NCBI GenBank assembly: GCA_001414345.1
Contig: LLCB01000212.1
Coordinates: 1 to 64,000, forward strand
DNA: 64,000 nt
Direction: 5' to 3'
Origin: Hymenoscyphus infarciens
Lineage: Eukaryota; Ascomycota; Leotiomycetes; Helotiales; Helotiaceae
Shown: positions 53,722 to 64,000 of the stretch, one piece after another
How the letters are laid out: the number at the start of each line of letters is the position of its first letter
Position numbering within the stretch: the stretch's first letter is position 1
Program-made: the position numbers and the translations under genes
Notes under the pieces: generated by a model
What the model was told of the DNA's origin: nothing
Databases searched by the model: none
The model's input: the letters and a program-made list of their open reading frames with translations, nothing else

Positions 53722-54552
53722 ATGGCACCCGATCGCCCCCCCTTCCCAATCTACCTCCTCCCCTCCACCTTCTCCCTCCCCTTCCGAAGACGCCATTCTT
53801 CAACAACAAGCACAACCTCTATCACCTCTACACACTCCCCAGGGCTTTCACCAGCCTCATCCGCAACCACAACTCCAAGTTCCTCCCCTCCAAACCCACA
53901 CTACATCCCCTCCTTCCTCACAGCCCACTCCTCCCTCACAAAGAACCTCCAAACCCCCACATCCCCCTCCATACCGCACGAACGACCAACCAAACTCCAC
54001 CGCACCGCGCCAAATACCCTAAAATGCATAACCTGCGCCTCAGACCTAGCCTTCACCTCTCAAATCGTCTCCAAAGGCTTCACAGGCCGCCACGGCCGCG
54101 CCTACCTCGTTGCTCCTCCTCCCTCCAAAACTCCCGAACTCAAGAAATTCAAACCGACGGAGCTTATAAATACGCGAGTGGGAAGATCTGTGAATCGGGA
54201 TCTACTTACAGGCGCGCATGTGGTTGCGGATGTTAGTTGTGTTATTTGTGGGACGGTACTGGGGTGGAAGTATGTTGATGCTAAGGAGGCGGGACAGAAG
54301 TACAAGATTGGGAAGTATATCTTGGAGATGAAACGGGTTGTTTTGATGGTTTCTTGGGAGGAGGTTAGAGGGGATGATGGGGTAGGGGATGAGGGGGAGA
54401 CACGGGAGCTGGAAGATGATAGTAATGCGGTGGTATTCGACAGCGATGATGAGGAAGAATGCGAGGAGATATTTGAGGGGACGTGGGATGCTGAGATTGT
54501 GGCTAAGAGGAGGGGAAGGAGGGTGATGAAGAAAAAGGTTAGTATGGTTTAA
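53722..54552 (+). CDS. Yippee-type zinc-binding protein
   Basis: Single-exon gene for a 276-residue protein. Residues 1-95 are Ser/Thr/Pro-rich and disordered. Residues about 99-205 form a Yippee/Mis18-type zinc fold: LKCITCASDLAFTSQIVSKG (CxxC at 102/105), GRHGRAYLV, then LLTGAHVVADVSCVICGTVL (CxxC at 173/176) and GWKYVDAKEAGQKYKIGKYI. The tail is acidic (DSDDEEECEEIFEGTW) and ends in a basic cluster. Yippee proteins are small, highly conserved and structurally related to the cereblon thalidomide-binding fold; the yeast relative Moh1 is linked to stationary-phase survival and GID-type ligases. The molecular role here is not known. Start: ATG 53722, context ACGATGGC. Confidence 0.88.
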   Translation: MAPDRPPFPIYLLPSTFSLPFRRRHSSTTSTTSITSTHSPGLSPASSATTTPSSSPPNPHYIPSFLTAHSSLTKNLQTPTSPSIPHERPTKLHRTAPNTLKCITCASDLAFTSQIVSKGFTGRHGRAYLVAPPPSKTPELKKFKPTELINTRVGRSVNRDLLTGAHVVADVSCVICGTVLGWKYVDAKEAGQKYKIGKYILEMKRVVLMVSWEEVRGDDGVGDEGETRELEDDSNAVVFDSDDEEECEEIFEGTWDAEIVAKRRGRRVMKKKVSMV

Positions 54553-55379
54553 TGTCCGGATTTATGAGGAGAGCAACGATTATGAGCAGTGACGGATGAC
54601 GGGATATGAGCATGAGCATGAATTATGATGGAATTGCGAGTATTTAATCATCCGGTGCTAATTTGGACATTCTTCTAGGGAGAAGAGAGAGGGACGTCGC
54701 TATTATGTTCTGGGCTACTTGCTTTTGGGTTTGGGGTTTTCGGCATGGAGGTCCTGTTTTCTTTTATTTATGGCTAGTTGCGGCATATACCCCATTCAAT
54801 ATTTACATTAATTCCAATCTCGTCTCTTTTTCCATCTTTGACTCAAACACATGAATTTTCCAAAAGGGGGTATACGAGTAACCGAGCCCTGTCCGAAAAG
54901 TTAGCAAGATTCTATTAGTCAAGTTCAATAGGGGCTCTCTTCGAGTGTATTCTAGCAAGGAGTGGACGGGTGTAGGTTTTCGTGGCAGAAATCAGTATTT
55001 GACTTCCTATTGTACGAACGATCTAGGAGAATGACCAGATCTAAATGTCAGTTGCGAATTGTCTATTAGAATAATCAGTGAAGACAGTGTTATTTTGAGG
55101 TCGCCCATGAATAGCTTAGGATTATTTAACAAGCTATTAAGGGGAAAATATTCCAGTCAGAGACAGCATTCTGGGAGATTTTAAAGCGTAATCATACCCA
55201 CTTTTGACCGAAGTAAGTAAACCTTATCTAAGCTAATGAAAACTCAGCAATCTCACAACGATTTGATCTCCATAATATTGTATATCTTCATTCTAAAAGC
55301 CATGCTCCTTCATCCATTTTCAATCTTATCTCAACCTTCTCCTTTTCACGCACCTATTCATGAAATTACCCCACCCCCC
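54553..55379. other. Intergenic between convergent genes
   Basis: 3' flanks of the Yippee gene (plus) and the coiled-coil gene (minus). No gene seen. Confidence 0.4.
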
Positions 55380-55922
55380 TTATCTCCGTAATCCTCTCGC
55401 TACAGCTTTCGTCAACAGCCCATCTTGTTGCACATATTCTCGCTTCGCCTCATCCCTCTTAGCCTTTGCTTTCTCGTAAACTTTCTTCTTCTTCTCGAGT
55501 TCCATCTCTGTTTTCTCGTGTTCTGCTTTTATCAAGCGGGCCTCGAGGAGAGAACGGCGCCTTTTTTCCCTGGCTTTCTTCACTTCCTCCATTTTAGACT
55601 TTGCCTTCTCATATTCAAGCTTTCTTTTCTCGTACTCCTCTTTGGTTTTTTGATATTTTTCTTTTGATATGCGGTGTTTGAGAATCAGAAGTTCAGCTTC
55701 TTTGGTGGTTGCTTGTCGTTGAAGACTTGTGATGGTGGTGGTTCCTTGGGGCATGGCGGAGGTTTGGAGTTGGATTTGTTTCGTGGTACTTGGTTTAAGT
55801 CGGTGTTTCTTGCGCTTTGCAGGTTGATGAGTTTTTGTGGTAGCTGTGAGGGGTTTGTTATTTATAGAAGAGAGTGCTCCATTCGTGAGTGGTTGAAGGG
55901 AGATTAGCGTTTTTTTTTCCAT
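55380..55922 (-). CDS. Hypothetical coiled-coil protein
   Basis: Not recognised. A 180-residue single frame. Residues 1-60 are Thr/Lys/Gln-rich and polar. Residues about 65-165 are almost uninterrupted Lys/Glu/Arg helix with heptad-like spacing and internal similarity (KTKEEYEKRKLEYEKAKSKM and EMELEKKKKVYEKAKAKR share the xxYEKAKxK block), so it should form a long coiled coil. The C-terminus is LLTKAVARGLRR. Highly charged repeats of this kind can be a genuine structural protein, but low complexity lowers confidence. It is not the same family as the two coiled-coil relics near 9 and 27 kb. Confidence 0.55.
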   Translation of the reverse strand: MEKKTLISLQPLTNGALSSINNKPLTATTKTHQPAKRKKHRLKPSTTKQIQLQTSAMPQGTTTITSLQRQATTKEAELLILKHRISKEKYQKTKEEYEKRKLEYEKAKSKMEEVKKAREKRRRSLLEARLIKAEHEKTEMELEKKKKVYEKAKAKRDEAKREYVQQDGLLTKAVARGLRR

Positions 55923-58800
55923 GAATCATATGTAAGGAATCACTTTTGTTGACGATGTAGGATCTATTTATACCACTTTCGTGTCACAGACAACCTCCGA
56001 ATGACTGATTAGAAATCGTATGACCAGTAATAATACGAGCTAGAAGAAGCAGGCCGTATTCAAGATACTTAATAATGTTGAGAATCTGCGGGAAATCCAA
56101 GGGCTAGGTACAGACAAAAACAATTACTCAAAGCAAGGGAGTAAGTGATATCAAGAAATTTTTGCCTCTTAGAAATATATGAGTTTAGCTTGTTGTACAG
56201 TATAACGGACAAAACACGCAATGGACAAAACACCCGTTGGAAGACTCTGCCATGCACATCTGTCGAGGCTCGAGGGCGAATGAGGATAATGATCAGGCTT
56301 CTGAAAGCAATAAAACTCCTCGTCCCGCCACCATTATAGGACTCATCACGCCTGTTTAAAAAACCGAAGACTTGCCAATTTAAATTCGACGACAAGAATC
56401 AAATCGACAGCAACAAGCCGCTGAAAAAATCCATCATATGGTCATTCTAACGTCAACCTCGTAACTTCTTCTTGCAACATACGTCCACTCCTGCAATTCA
56501 CGAATCTCAAGCCTCCTCGCTCTCCACGAAAGTCTTTTCTCAAACGCCACGCTCCCCAGAAACCTGTTGTTTTTTGGCTTATCCCTCTAGATTTCAAGTT
56601 GCAGTGAGACATCGTTGGTTTTATAGCACTCTGCAAGCTTGACTTGTATTTAGGTGGTCGAGAAACGCACACCACCAGTCGTCTGACAGGAGTTGCTTTG
56701 GCCTCTTATGAGCCTGAGAACAGCGTCATTTTACGAACAGCCACGAAGTCAGGCGAGAGAGACAACCGGAACTCTCAAAGAATACAAGAGCATGAACAGA
56801 ATTCACTTCCTCATCTACGAGCACTCCAGATATCGAACCCCGTTTCCGAAAGAAACGGCAACTAAGTAAAGCCACATCTGGAAAGTTTTTATTTCTCGGA
56901 CAACAGGGTATGGCGCGCTGATGCGACGTAAAGACCTCTCTCTACTCTCGCTACTGCTGAAGAAACCAATATAGCAACACGAGTTGAACTTGACCGCCAC
57001 AGGTTTCCTCTAACAGCAACAATAAGAGGTACCAGCAACACCAACAACCAACCATCTCTCATAGCCCCAGCACCAAACCTCCCATTCCCATCCCCATTAC
57101 AAACGCCACCATAATCCAACCTAAAAAGCCCAACAAAGCCCACTGTAAACCCGACAACAACCTCAAAATAGACAGTAAAAAGTCCTAACCTATTGAGTGT
57201 AATGACTATTCATATTGACAAGTCTCCCCAACAGTTCTCCTCATCCCAAGCCAGTGCTTAACCTCAGCAAGCACCCGCCCGACCTTTGCTCGCTAATACA
57301 AACTGAGTTGTCGACTCCCACGGCCTTTCGCCTCTTTGCTATTGTGAATGGATGCTTGAGAAATATCGATGTGAGAGGGAGGAGTTTATATCTAGCTGCA
57401 CCCCCCCCCTCCACTCAATTAGGTACTCAACAGAAAGAAAGACACAGATGAGAAGGGGTACGAAGTGAGAAAAGGAAAAGCGGAACAAGAGAAAGGGAAA
57501 GGGAAACTAGGAGGGGATCTATAAAAGCAACACCCCAAAACCCCACTCACCCCCAAAACAAATCAAATCAAATCAAACCTCCCCTCCCACGACACCCCTA
57601 AAAGAAGAACAAAAAAGAAAAACAAAAAAACATCGGAATAACAACCAAAATAGCGACTCTACCTCGGCACTCACCCCTTCCAGAATCTTCTGGAACACCA
57701 CTTACCTCCTTCTTCATCTCCCAAGACCCTCCCAGACCCATAAAAACATTCCCAGGACTCAGGAGAAATATCGGAGGATTCCCGAAGAACCCACAAGTGG
57801 ATATATGTCTGAAAGTTCCTGGAAGATGTGAGACGGAGAGGGGCCGCCGGGTCGTGGGGGGGGGGGGGGGGGGGGGCGGGGGGCAAGGTTTTAAGTAAGT
57901 GATTTAAGGAGGCTAGATAGGGTATGAGTTCCAGAAGGAGGATCATGGTGAAAAGAGTCTGGATGGCGATGGCGAATTCTGGGGTGTATTTTTATCATAT
58001 CGCGGTATCGTAGAATCGAGACAACGGGCAGGTAGGATGAGGAAGGGGGGGGGGGGTGCTTGGAAAGAAGACGGTCAAAATGGGAGTTGAGAAAGGTGAT
58101 GTGGTAGTATCATGATTCATGATAGAAATTGTGACGATAAATGGTACCTAAGGATATCTCTTCACACACTAAAATAAAATAAAAACCAGGTTCTCTCCTC
58201 TCCATAGAAGACCGGTAAAACCCCCAAAGCAAGAAAAGGATAAAGATACATGGAAACCCGACGACCCTCACTCCATTAATAAAAAGACGCCCCGCAGCGC
58301 CAAAACATCGCATGCTAAAAAACAGTTGTATCCCATCGCTAAAATCGCTCGTATCCAAACGTATCCAAATCCACATCCAAAAAAAGTGCATCTCCCAAAA
58401 GACCTTTCACGAGGGAAGGCTAACTAAGACGGAGTGCCAAGAAGAAGAATAGTAGGTAATAATAATAATAAAAAAAACACTTTTTTGGTAACTCCGATAT
58501 CCCAATGTAATTGCGCGCGAGCGACTGGCCTTGTATGTTGGACCCAGCTGATGCATGGGTCGGGTGACCGATGATGCTAGATGTGTGTGTTCCCTAGCCT
58601 GTCGATAGCAGCTCTCGAAAGGTGAGAGTGGCTTCGAGTAGTGATATGAAAGTCGTTATGTTGCGCCGGGGAGCAGAGTGAGGTGATGTGTGCCATCACG
58701 TGAACCTCCCTCCCCTTCTCTCCTAATGTTGCCATTCCCGCTCTTGTCGTTACAATATACAATTCTCCAACATAGCAATCGAACTCCTCCGTGGACGAGT
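55923..58800. other. Gene-free region with homopolymer runs
   Basis: No credible gene in 2.9 kb. There is a 21-base G run at 57856-57876, followed at once by a C and six more G, and a 9-10 base G run near 58047. The 57430-57620 stretch is purine-rich then A/C-rich, like fungal leader sequence. Short frames (56069-56395, 57671-57946, 58110-58391) are not supported. Confidence 0.4.
57856..57876 (+). repeat. Poly-G run, 21 bases
   Basis: An uninterrupted G run. Its true length may be uncertain because such runs are error-prone in sequencing. Confidence 0.8.
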
Positions 58801-59046
58801 TTATCTTCTGCAAGCGGTGCTCCAGGAGTCGCTTGGGTAGTTGACTGGACTTGGTGGTGGGGGAGCTGGTGGGCTGTAGTCGTTCTCGTCCATTCGGCTG
58901 ATGAAGGTATATGGTGACTTGGCCTTTGAGTTCAGGCTTGAAGAGAGGGAGAGGTTGATATCTTGTCCGAAAGAGGTGTTTGCTAAAAGAGGAGAGCGAC
59001 GACGAGGGATTGGGTGGGCGACTGGTGTTGATGTTTGGGAAGGCAT
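58801..59046 (-). CDS. Small proline-rich hypothetical protein with 5'UTR intron
   Basis: Not recognised. From ATG 59046 (context CAAAATGCC) it encodes 81 residues: a basic start (PIPRRRSPLLANTSFG), a Ser/Leu-rich centre and a Pro-rich end (ENDYSPPAPPPPSP). An in-frame ATG at 59151 would add 35 residues, but the downstream start has the better context. Upstream lies a well-formed intron at 59164-59234 (CAG|GTGAGT donor, GGCTAACC branch point, ATCAG acceptor). It would sit in the 5'UTR and supports a real transcript. No domain is seen and function is unknown. Confidence 0.5.
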   Translation of the reverse strand: MPSQTSTPVAHPIPRRRSPLLANTSFGQDINLSLSSSLNSKAKSPYTFISRMDENDYSPPAPPPPSPVNYPSDSWSTACRR

Positions 59047-59163
59047 TTTGAATGGAGTGATATTGTTGGACTTCAGGAAATGAATTTCGAGGGGAATAGT
59101 TCTTCTTTTTATAGTAGAAGCCCGAAGAGAGGTTTTGCGAAGGATTTCCAATGTTGTGGCAAG

Positions 59164-59234
59164 CTGATTGTGGGGTTAGCCAGATAAATTAATTTGCGCG
59201 TCTGGCAGACCGAAAGGCTGCTGATATTACTCAC
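59164..59234 (-). other. Predicted 5'UTR intron
   Basis: 71 bp with consensus donor, branch point and acceptor, immediately upstream of the small gene ending at 58801. Confidence 0.55.
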
Positions 59235-59669
59235 CTGCAACGTGGGAAACCGTGGTGGATTGCGGACCGATCCTTTAGGCAGGAAATATGTTTGATGGTG
59301 CGAGGCGAGCGGACGTAAGACTGGGTGAGGGCTCTGAAATAGTAATAGTAATTTTGGAGTGTGGGTGGAAGTGACGAATGGTATGGGATGGGGTATGTTG
59401 GTGCTCGGCTGTTGAGGTGTTTACTAGCGAATCGCTATGGGTGAGGCAAAGCAAGGTTCGACTTTAAGCTGGGGCAAAGGGTTGTAGTTGGAGTTCGTTT
59501 AGCAAGAAGAAAAAGAGAAAGAGAGAAATCTGGCAAAAGGGGGCGACGACGATGAATTTATCATTTTCCTTCCCTCGCCTTGGACTCTCAGTCTTTTTTT
59601 CTGGAACCCCCATGCCCTGCCCTGTCATTCCCCGTCTCCTCATCCGCGAAAAGTAAGACAGCTCATCCC

Positions 59670-59706
59670 TCCCATCACCCATCACCCATCACCCATCACC
59701 CATCAC
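59670..59706 (+). repeat. (CCCATCA)n microsatellite
   Basis: About five tandem 7-mers. Confidence 0.85.
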
Positions 59707-60827
59707 ATCCATCTCCACGCCAGCCGGCGGCGCAATCGTTATTTTGCCCTAGGCTGGGCTGGTCTGGTTGCCGGCTGGCCCTGTTCAAGAATGGACTTTG
59801 GGCCAAAAGAGGCAGCTTCTCGGCTTCAGGCCTTTCTTCATCCGAGCCAGAAATTCCTCCCCATGGATTTGACCATCTCGCTGGGGTCGGACTCGTTGCT
59901 ACTCCCGATGGGCTCTGTTCTCTTCTCTGCGCCTGTGCTTGTGCCCTTGGCCTTTGCTGGAATTTCATGAACCATGCTATGCTCTAGCCCACTCTGCTGG
60001 CCTGCCCTGTTGCCCCCGGATCCCGAAGGTTCAGCCCCGGGTGTTTGAATCCCTGGACGGCATTTCCATTTCCATCCCAAACGTGTGAATGGCGAATCGT
60101 GTCGGGTAGGGATGTTGTGACAACTTGTTCGTTTCCTGGGAGAAACATTTGCTTGTTTGGGCAATTCTCTATAGAGCAACGCTAGTCCTCAATAGTAGCT
60201 GCTCTTCCTGCTTCTTACTTTTACTGTACTTCTTGCGCACATCTTGGGCTGCATAGAAGCCATGGAATGCATGAGTTGGTTACCCTGTAGATATTGCTAT
60301 CAATATCGGTGTATACGTATGCTGAAATTATTTTTTATCATTTGTATCATTACTGGATGTGAAGCGAGGGTTGGGAGTGTATTGAAATTGGGGGAGGCAG
60401 AAAGAAGTCCGGAGAGTCGCTAGCAGATTACCGCCAATTCTCCGGACTCTCACAGCTTCCCTAGTATCCCTACCCTACCCTACCCCAGACTTTCCGTTGC
60501 CGTTGCCTGGGTTCTTGAACTTTGAAGCCTCCTCGTATGGAAATTCCGAGTCAATTTTGGCAAATATACAAACTCCATAAAATAACGGAGCTCGTTGGTT
60601 AGTGCATTACTTTTGGCACTTTCGCTTTGCTCTCCTTGATCCTGCTGCCGCTTTTCTCAAGACAGCAAGGCGCCACACCGGATCTCTCTGCCCTCTCCGC
60701 GTCCCTGGAACCCAAGTCCCAGACTTGATGCATCACCTGCAAGTTGCCATCGGCGAACACCAGATACCGAGCCATAGCATCTGCACCCCAAAGCAACCTG
60801 CCACTCGGGTGCTTCGAATCCAGCGGT

Positions 60828-60830
60828 GAG

Positions 60831-60915
<85 letters not shown>

Positions 60916-60917
60916 CA
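60828..60917 (+). repeat. (GAGCCA)15 microsatellite
   Basis: Ninety bases of perfect hexamer. It creates long artefactual open frames in several phases (EP on plus; LW or LA on minus). Confidence 0.95.
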
Positions 60918-61103
60918 ACAGAGGATTAAGTCGATCAACGCGGAGGAACTTACGATAGTCATTACACTTGACTTGTGCAGCAGAGCACTTGTCAGACTAG
61001 AAGAAGGACATGGCTTTATTGGATCATCAAATGGAGTTGCAATAAGCTGATCAATCATCAGAGTCACTCGGGCAGGACTCAGAACAGAAGCAAGAGAGTG
61101 TGG

Positions 61104-61250
61104 GATGGGATGGGATGGGATGAAAGTAATCGGGTCTCGGCCATCTCTGCCACATCTTTGAGAAGTTGGGTGAGATGGTGAGATGAGGACTGAGGTTTCG
61201 CCGGCGGAAAATTGAAGGAGTGGCAGGGGAGGGCAGGGCAGGGCAGGGGA
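61104..61250 (+). repeat. (GGGAT)n and GGCAG-rich short repeats
   Basis: GGGAT is repeated four times near 61105-61122, and GGCAGGG variants near 61223-61250. Confidence 0.7.
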
Positions 61251-61483
61251 GAGAATGAAAGGAAGCAGAAGCGAAGCCTTCCAAATCCTTGGCGGAATGT
61301 TGAAATTCAAGGGGGGTGGAGACGTGGAGCCGTGGGGGTGGGGGAGAATGGAGAAGGGGAAATCATACTTGTACACTGGGTAGTACTTACTTAAATGTGT
61401 GGGTGAGGCTTACGGACGACGTGGGGTGCATGGTGGAGGAGTGGAGGAGAGGTGGTTTGATGTGAAGAACAGAGGAAATGGTT

Positions 61484-61510
61484 AGTCTATTCTAGTCTAG
61501 TCTAGTCTAG
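61484..61510 (+). repeat. (TCTAG)n microsatellite
   Basis: About five units, the first imperfect. TCTAGTAG variants recur near 61885-61905. Confidence 0.8.
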
Positions 61511-62364
61511 ATGCTCTGGAGTCTTCTAAGTTCTCACCTCCCAACCGTTTCTTGTTCACAGCAGCTCGAATCTCTTCACGGCGTAGGCATGGGGGTTAGC
61601 TATCTTTGCTGCTTGTCTGCCAGATGACTTTCTCCCACACCATCTCCCATGAGTCCCGTCTGCTCGAGAGGACCGATGATCTTATGATTCCGTCAAATGT
61701 CAGCGCTGACACCGACAGCAACACACCATAAAGAGGATGCTAAGCTAGTGGAGGTACCGAAAATAACGTACTTTGTACTTTGAAGACCTCAGACCATACC
61801 CTGTTCCGGCATGGATAACTATCTCAACGTGTTCGTTCGGCATTTCCCCGAATCGTGGTCGGGCCTCGGCGGAAAAATAGTATACTAGTAGTCTAGTAGT
61901 CTAGTACACGAGCCAGGCCAGGAAAGTGTTGAGCCTCAGGAAGGGCGAATGAAGATCCATCCGACTCTCAAAATCTCATGTTTTCTTTGCAAGTTGCAAC
62001 ATCTTAGCGTCTCATCTCATCCTTACATACAGCAGAAATGAGAACGGGCCCTTCCTTCCGCGCTTCCGCCCTGAGTCTGGCGAACCATGCTTCCCTTCTT
62101 CAACGCATCTACCTCTCAAATCTCCTATTACTTGATGCCTGGTCCCTCGGGTTATGTAACGGGGAAAGTATAACATCTTCATGCTCTCATCTGGCAAAGC
62201 CCAAGCACTCACGAGGCGAGGTCGGAAAGTACCTCAAATACCGTCTTAAGAACTCCGCATATTAGATTATGACATAACAGCATAAAAGGTTCAACGGATC
62301 AGCGACGAACTTCCGAGAGTTCCTTCTTTGCAGGTGCTACTCGGCCGCCAGCAAGATTGTAATC

Positions 62365-62393
62365 GCCGCCAGCCGCCAGCCGCCAGCCGCCAG
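62365..62393 (+). repeat. (CGCCAGC)n microsatellite
   Basis: About four tandem 7-mers. Confidence 0.8.
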
Positions 62394-63651
62394 ACAGAGA
62401 CTGGGAGAATCAGGCACAATCATCAATCACGTCTCCCTTTAGCGGAGTTGCACGGATGAGTCTCCCTTCCCAATCGAGAAATTCGGGCTGCATTCCGACT
62501 TCATTGGATCTTTCATCCTCACAGGTTTTAATTCAGGATAAAATACAACCTCATCTCGACTCTACGGACTTTCTGGGTCAACTAGATCTGCAGGGCATAC
62601 ATGTACATGCTGTATGTACCGGTCCGGTTACATTTACCGGAGTCAATTTCCAGAAATGAACAGTACCCCAGACTTTCCAGAAGGTATTTTTAACCCCACA
62701 GGCTACAGTTTGACCCCCGGGGCGAGAGGCGAGCTGGAAGCTGCCCCTGAAAATCACTGCGGAGTATGACAAGTATGCCACGCGAGTGAGAAAACCTCCC
62801 GACGCTGAAGGCCTTCGGGTGCATCGATTACGACTTCTTCTGTAGAATAGTCAATCGCTTCGAGGCATCTCTCCTCTAACCCCGAGAACTCACATACATA
62901 CAGCACAAAGTACATCACACCGAGTATTGGCATCGGTCCTTTTTTTGTTTTTTATTTTCGCCTTTTCAGCTCAGGAGGATTCTCTTAGCACCCTAAACGG
63001 CCCTATCGACCTAACCACTACAATCCAACCAATTGGCCTCACCAGCATCAAGACAATATATTCCATTGTCGGAAACATGGCAATAAAGACCCCACGAAAC
63101 CCCACGTCCACGTCCACGTTACTTGTGATACCCATCGTGTCTATCACTCAAAAGTTACACTTGGGCGTCTCGACATACGAGTACCAATCTTTATTTCCTG
63201 TCTCGCATCTTTACACTACCACTCTCTCCATCGGATTTCTATTCCCAACGCGCAACGTACAGCCTTCTCTCAGGGATCCAACACACCGATTACAAGAATC
63301 TTCAGCATCTCGATTTCCAATCCTAGCACGAAGTGCGGAGCATCTGAACGTTCTCGCTCTGTTTTCATGTAGTGCGACACATCCGAGCACTCATCGGCAA
63401 CACAACAGCGGCCTGACATTTGACAGTTCATCTCTTCCATCCCCTTTGTGTGGTTCTCCGCTTTTATGAAGGCCCATCTAGAGCTGCCGTGGAACTTGGT
63501 CCCAATTTCGGTTTCCATCAGTCACCCCACTGAATCCAGAGGATCTTGTAAGGCGTTAGATCTGATGAGCTGTCACGTTAGACAAGGCAGCCTCGCATCT
63601 CCTCTTCGGTTGTCGCGTGGCTGTTCGCAAATTCAAAGGCAGCTGGAATCA

Positions 63652-63681
63652 GGTGCTGGTGCTGGTGCTGGTGCTGGTGCT
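63652..63681 (+). repeat. (GGTGCT)5 microsatellite
   Basis: Five perfect hexamers. Confidence 0.9.
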
Positions 63682-64000
63682 TCCGAGTTTACGGCATTGT
63701 GTCTATGGGCTCGCAATTAGAGTCCGGCTTCTGCGACCCTTCAAAGACCGATGACTTGTCCTTCCAACAAGGCATCATCGCATCCAATATCCTGGGAGAG
63801 CTCTTTGTATATCGGGCTTCTTCTGAAGATGACATCCAATGAGTTCAACTAATTCGACGTGGTTTAGATTACCAGTAAGTGCATGTTTCCAACAACCGCG
63901 CCCAAAATATACAAAGCACGGCTCTCCCCATAGCTTTGTGACTCCACACCATTTCCCATCAACAGAAATCCGGCAAGCGCCCAAGTTGTTTTCAAGCCAT

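Larger units (their letters stand above)
59235..64000. other. Gene-free, microsatellite-rich region to the window end
   Basis: Nearly 5 kb of GC-normal DNA with no convincing gene. A 239-residue minus-strand frame (60657-61376) is produced by the (GAGCCA)n repeat and has no credible protein features. A 180-residue frame at 62927-63469 lacks an ATG and any motif. The region may be a long upstream regulatory stretch of a gene beyond 64 kb. Confidence 0.45.

Noticed and set aside
60657..61376. 239-residue minus-strand frame with a Leu-Trp repeat
   Set aside because: Generated by the (GAGCCA)15 microsatellite; the rest is low-complexity and lacks motifs.
62927..63469. 180-residue plus-strand frame with a hydrophobic start
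   Set aside because: Begins at a TTG, not an ATG; no family features and no plausible splice context.
1..64000. tRNA, rRNA, CRISPR array or bacterial-type operon
   Set aside because: No cloverleaf-like or B-box-like sequence, no rRNA cores and no regularly spaced direct repeats with unique spacers were seen; gene structure is eukaryotic.

Overview
The window looks like nuclear DNA of a filamentous ascomycete. The genes are split by short introns (about 40-150 bp) with fungal branch points of the CTAAC/CTGAC type. The protein families present (Mrc1, MOT1-type transporter, TauD dioxygenase, FHA-kinase, GMC oxidoreductase, antizyme, Yippee) fit Pezizomycotina. A Leotiomycetes/Sclerotiniaceae-like source is my guess from sequence feel only. 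Gene-bearing DNA of normal composition alternates with extremely AT-rich, stop-saturated blocks. Repeat copies in these blocks differ almost only by C-to-T/G-to-A changes, which is the signature of repeat-induced point mutation (RIP).

Layout. 1-1.44 kb: AT-rich relic. 2.2-6.3 kb (-): Mrc1/claspin-type replication checkpoint mediator, divergent from 6.8-8.3 kb (+), a MOT1-type molybdate/sulfate transporter. 8.9-9.5 kb (-): frameshifted member of an unnamed coiled-coil family whose second copy lies at 26.8-27.5 kb. 11.4-12.8 kb (+): five-exon TauD/TfdA-type dioxygenase. 13.0-13.7 and 14.2-15.0 kb (-): two related F-box-type genes. 15.6-17.0 kb: degenerate short-period repeat array split by a TTA-flanked MITE. 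17.3-19.7 kb (-): FHA-domain Ser/Thr kinase, four exons. 20.2-20.9 kb (+): unknown basic protein. 21.9-23.9 kb: a nest of at least five inverted-repeat elements, one inserted inside the arm of another. 24.1-26.4 kb (+): secreted GMC oxidoreductase, eight exons including a probable GC-AG intron. 27.9-29.2 kb (-): broken gene for a fungal SsdA/DYW-like deaminase. 29.7-30.35 kb: tandem repeat of about 195 bp.

33.3-48.9 kb (-) is one amino-acid permease pseudogene split by a 13.4 kb insertion. The insertion (33,890-47,245) is itself nested. The outer element has the split-direct-repeat layout, reverse transcriptase and tyrosine recombinase of a DIRS/Ngaro-like retrotransposon. Inside it sits a complete Ty1/copia-type LTR element (37,467-45,437) with 130 bp LTRs and a 5 bp target duplication. 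Both are destroyed by RIP, and the copia catalytic residues are changed by G-to-A. A free copy of the outer element's terminal repeat, much less mutated, lies at 30.5-30.9 kb.

51.3-52.3 kb (-) encodes ornithine decarboxylase antizyme with a +1 programmed frameshift at CCC-TGA and an upstream ORF overlapping its start. 53.7-54.6 kb (+): Yippee-type zinc protein. 55.4-55.9 kb (-): coiled-coil protein. 58.8-59.2 kb (-): small proline-rich protein with a 5'UTR intron. The remaining right flank to 64 kb is GC-normal, rich in microsatellites and has no convincing gene.

No rRNA, tRNA, CRISPR or operon structure was seen. The genes do not form an evident pathway cluster. The most striking material is the nested retrotransposons, the deaminase relic, the MITE nest and the antizyme recoding site.
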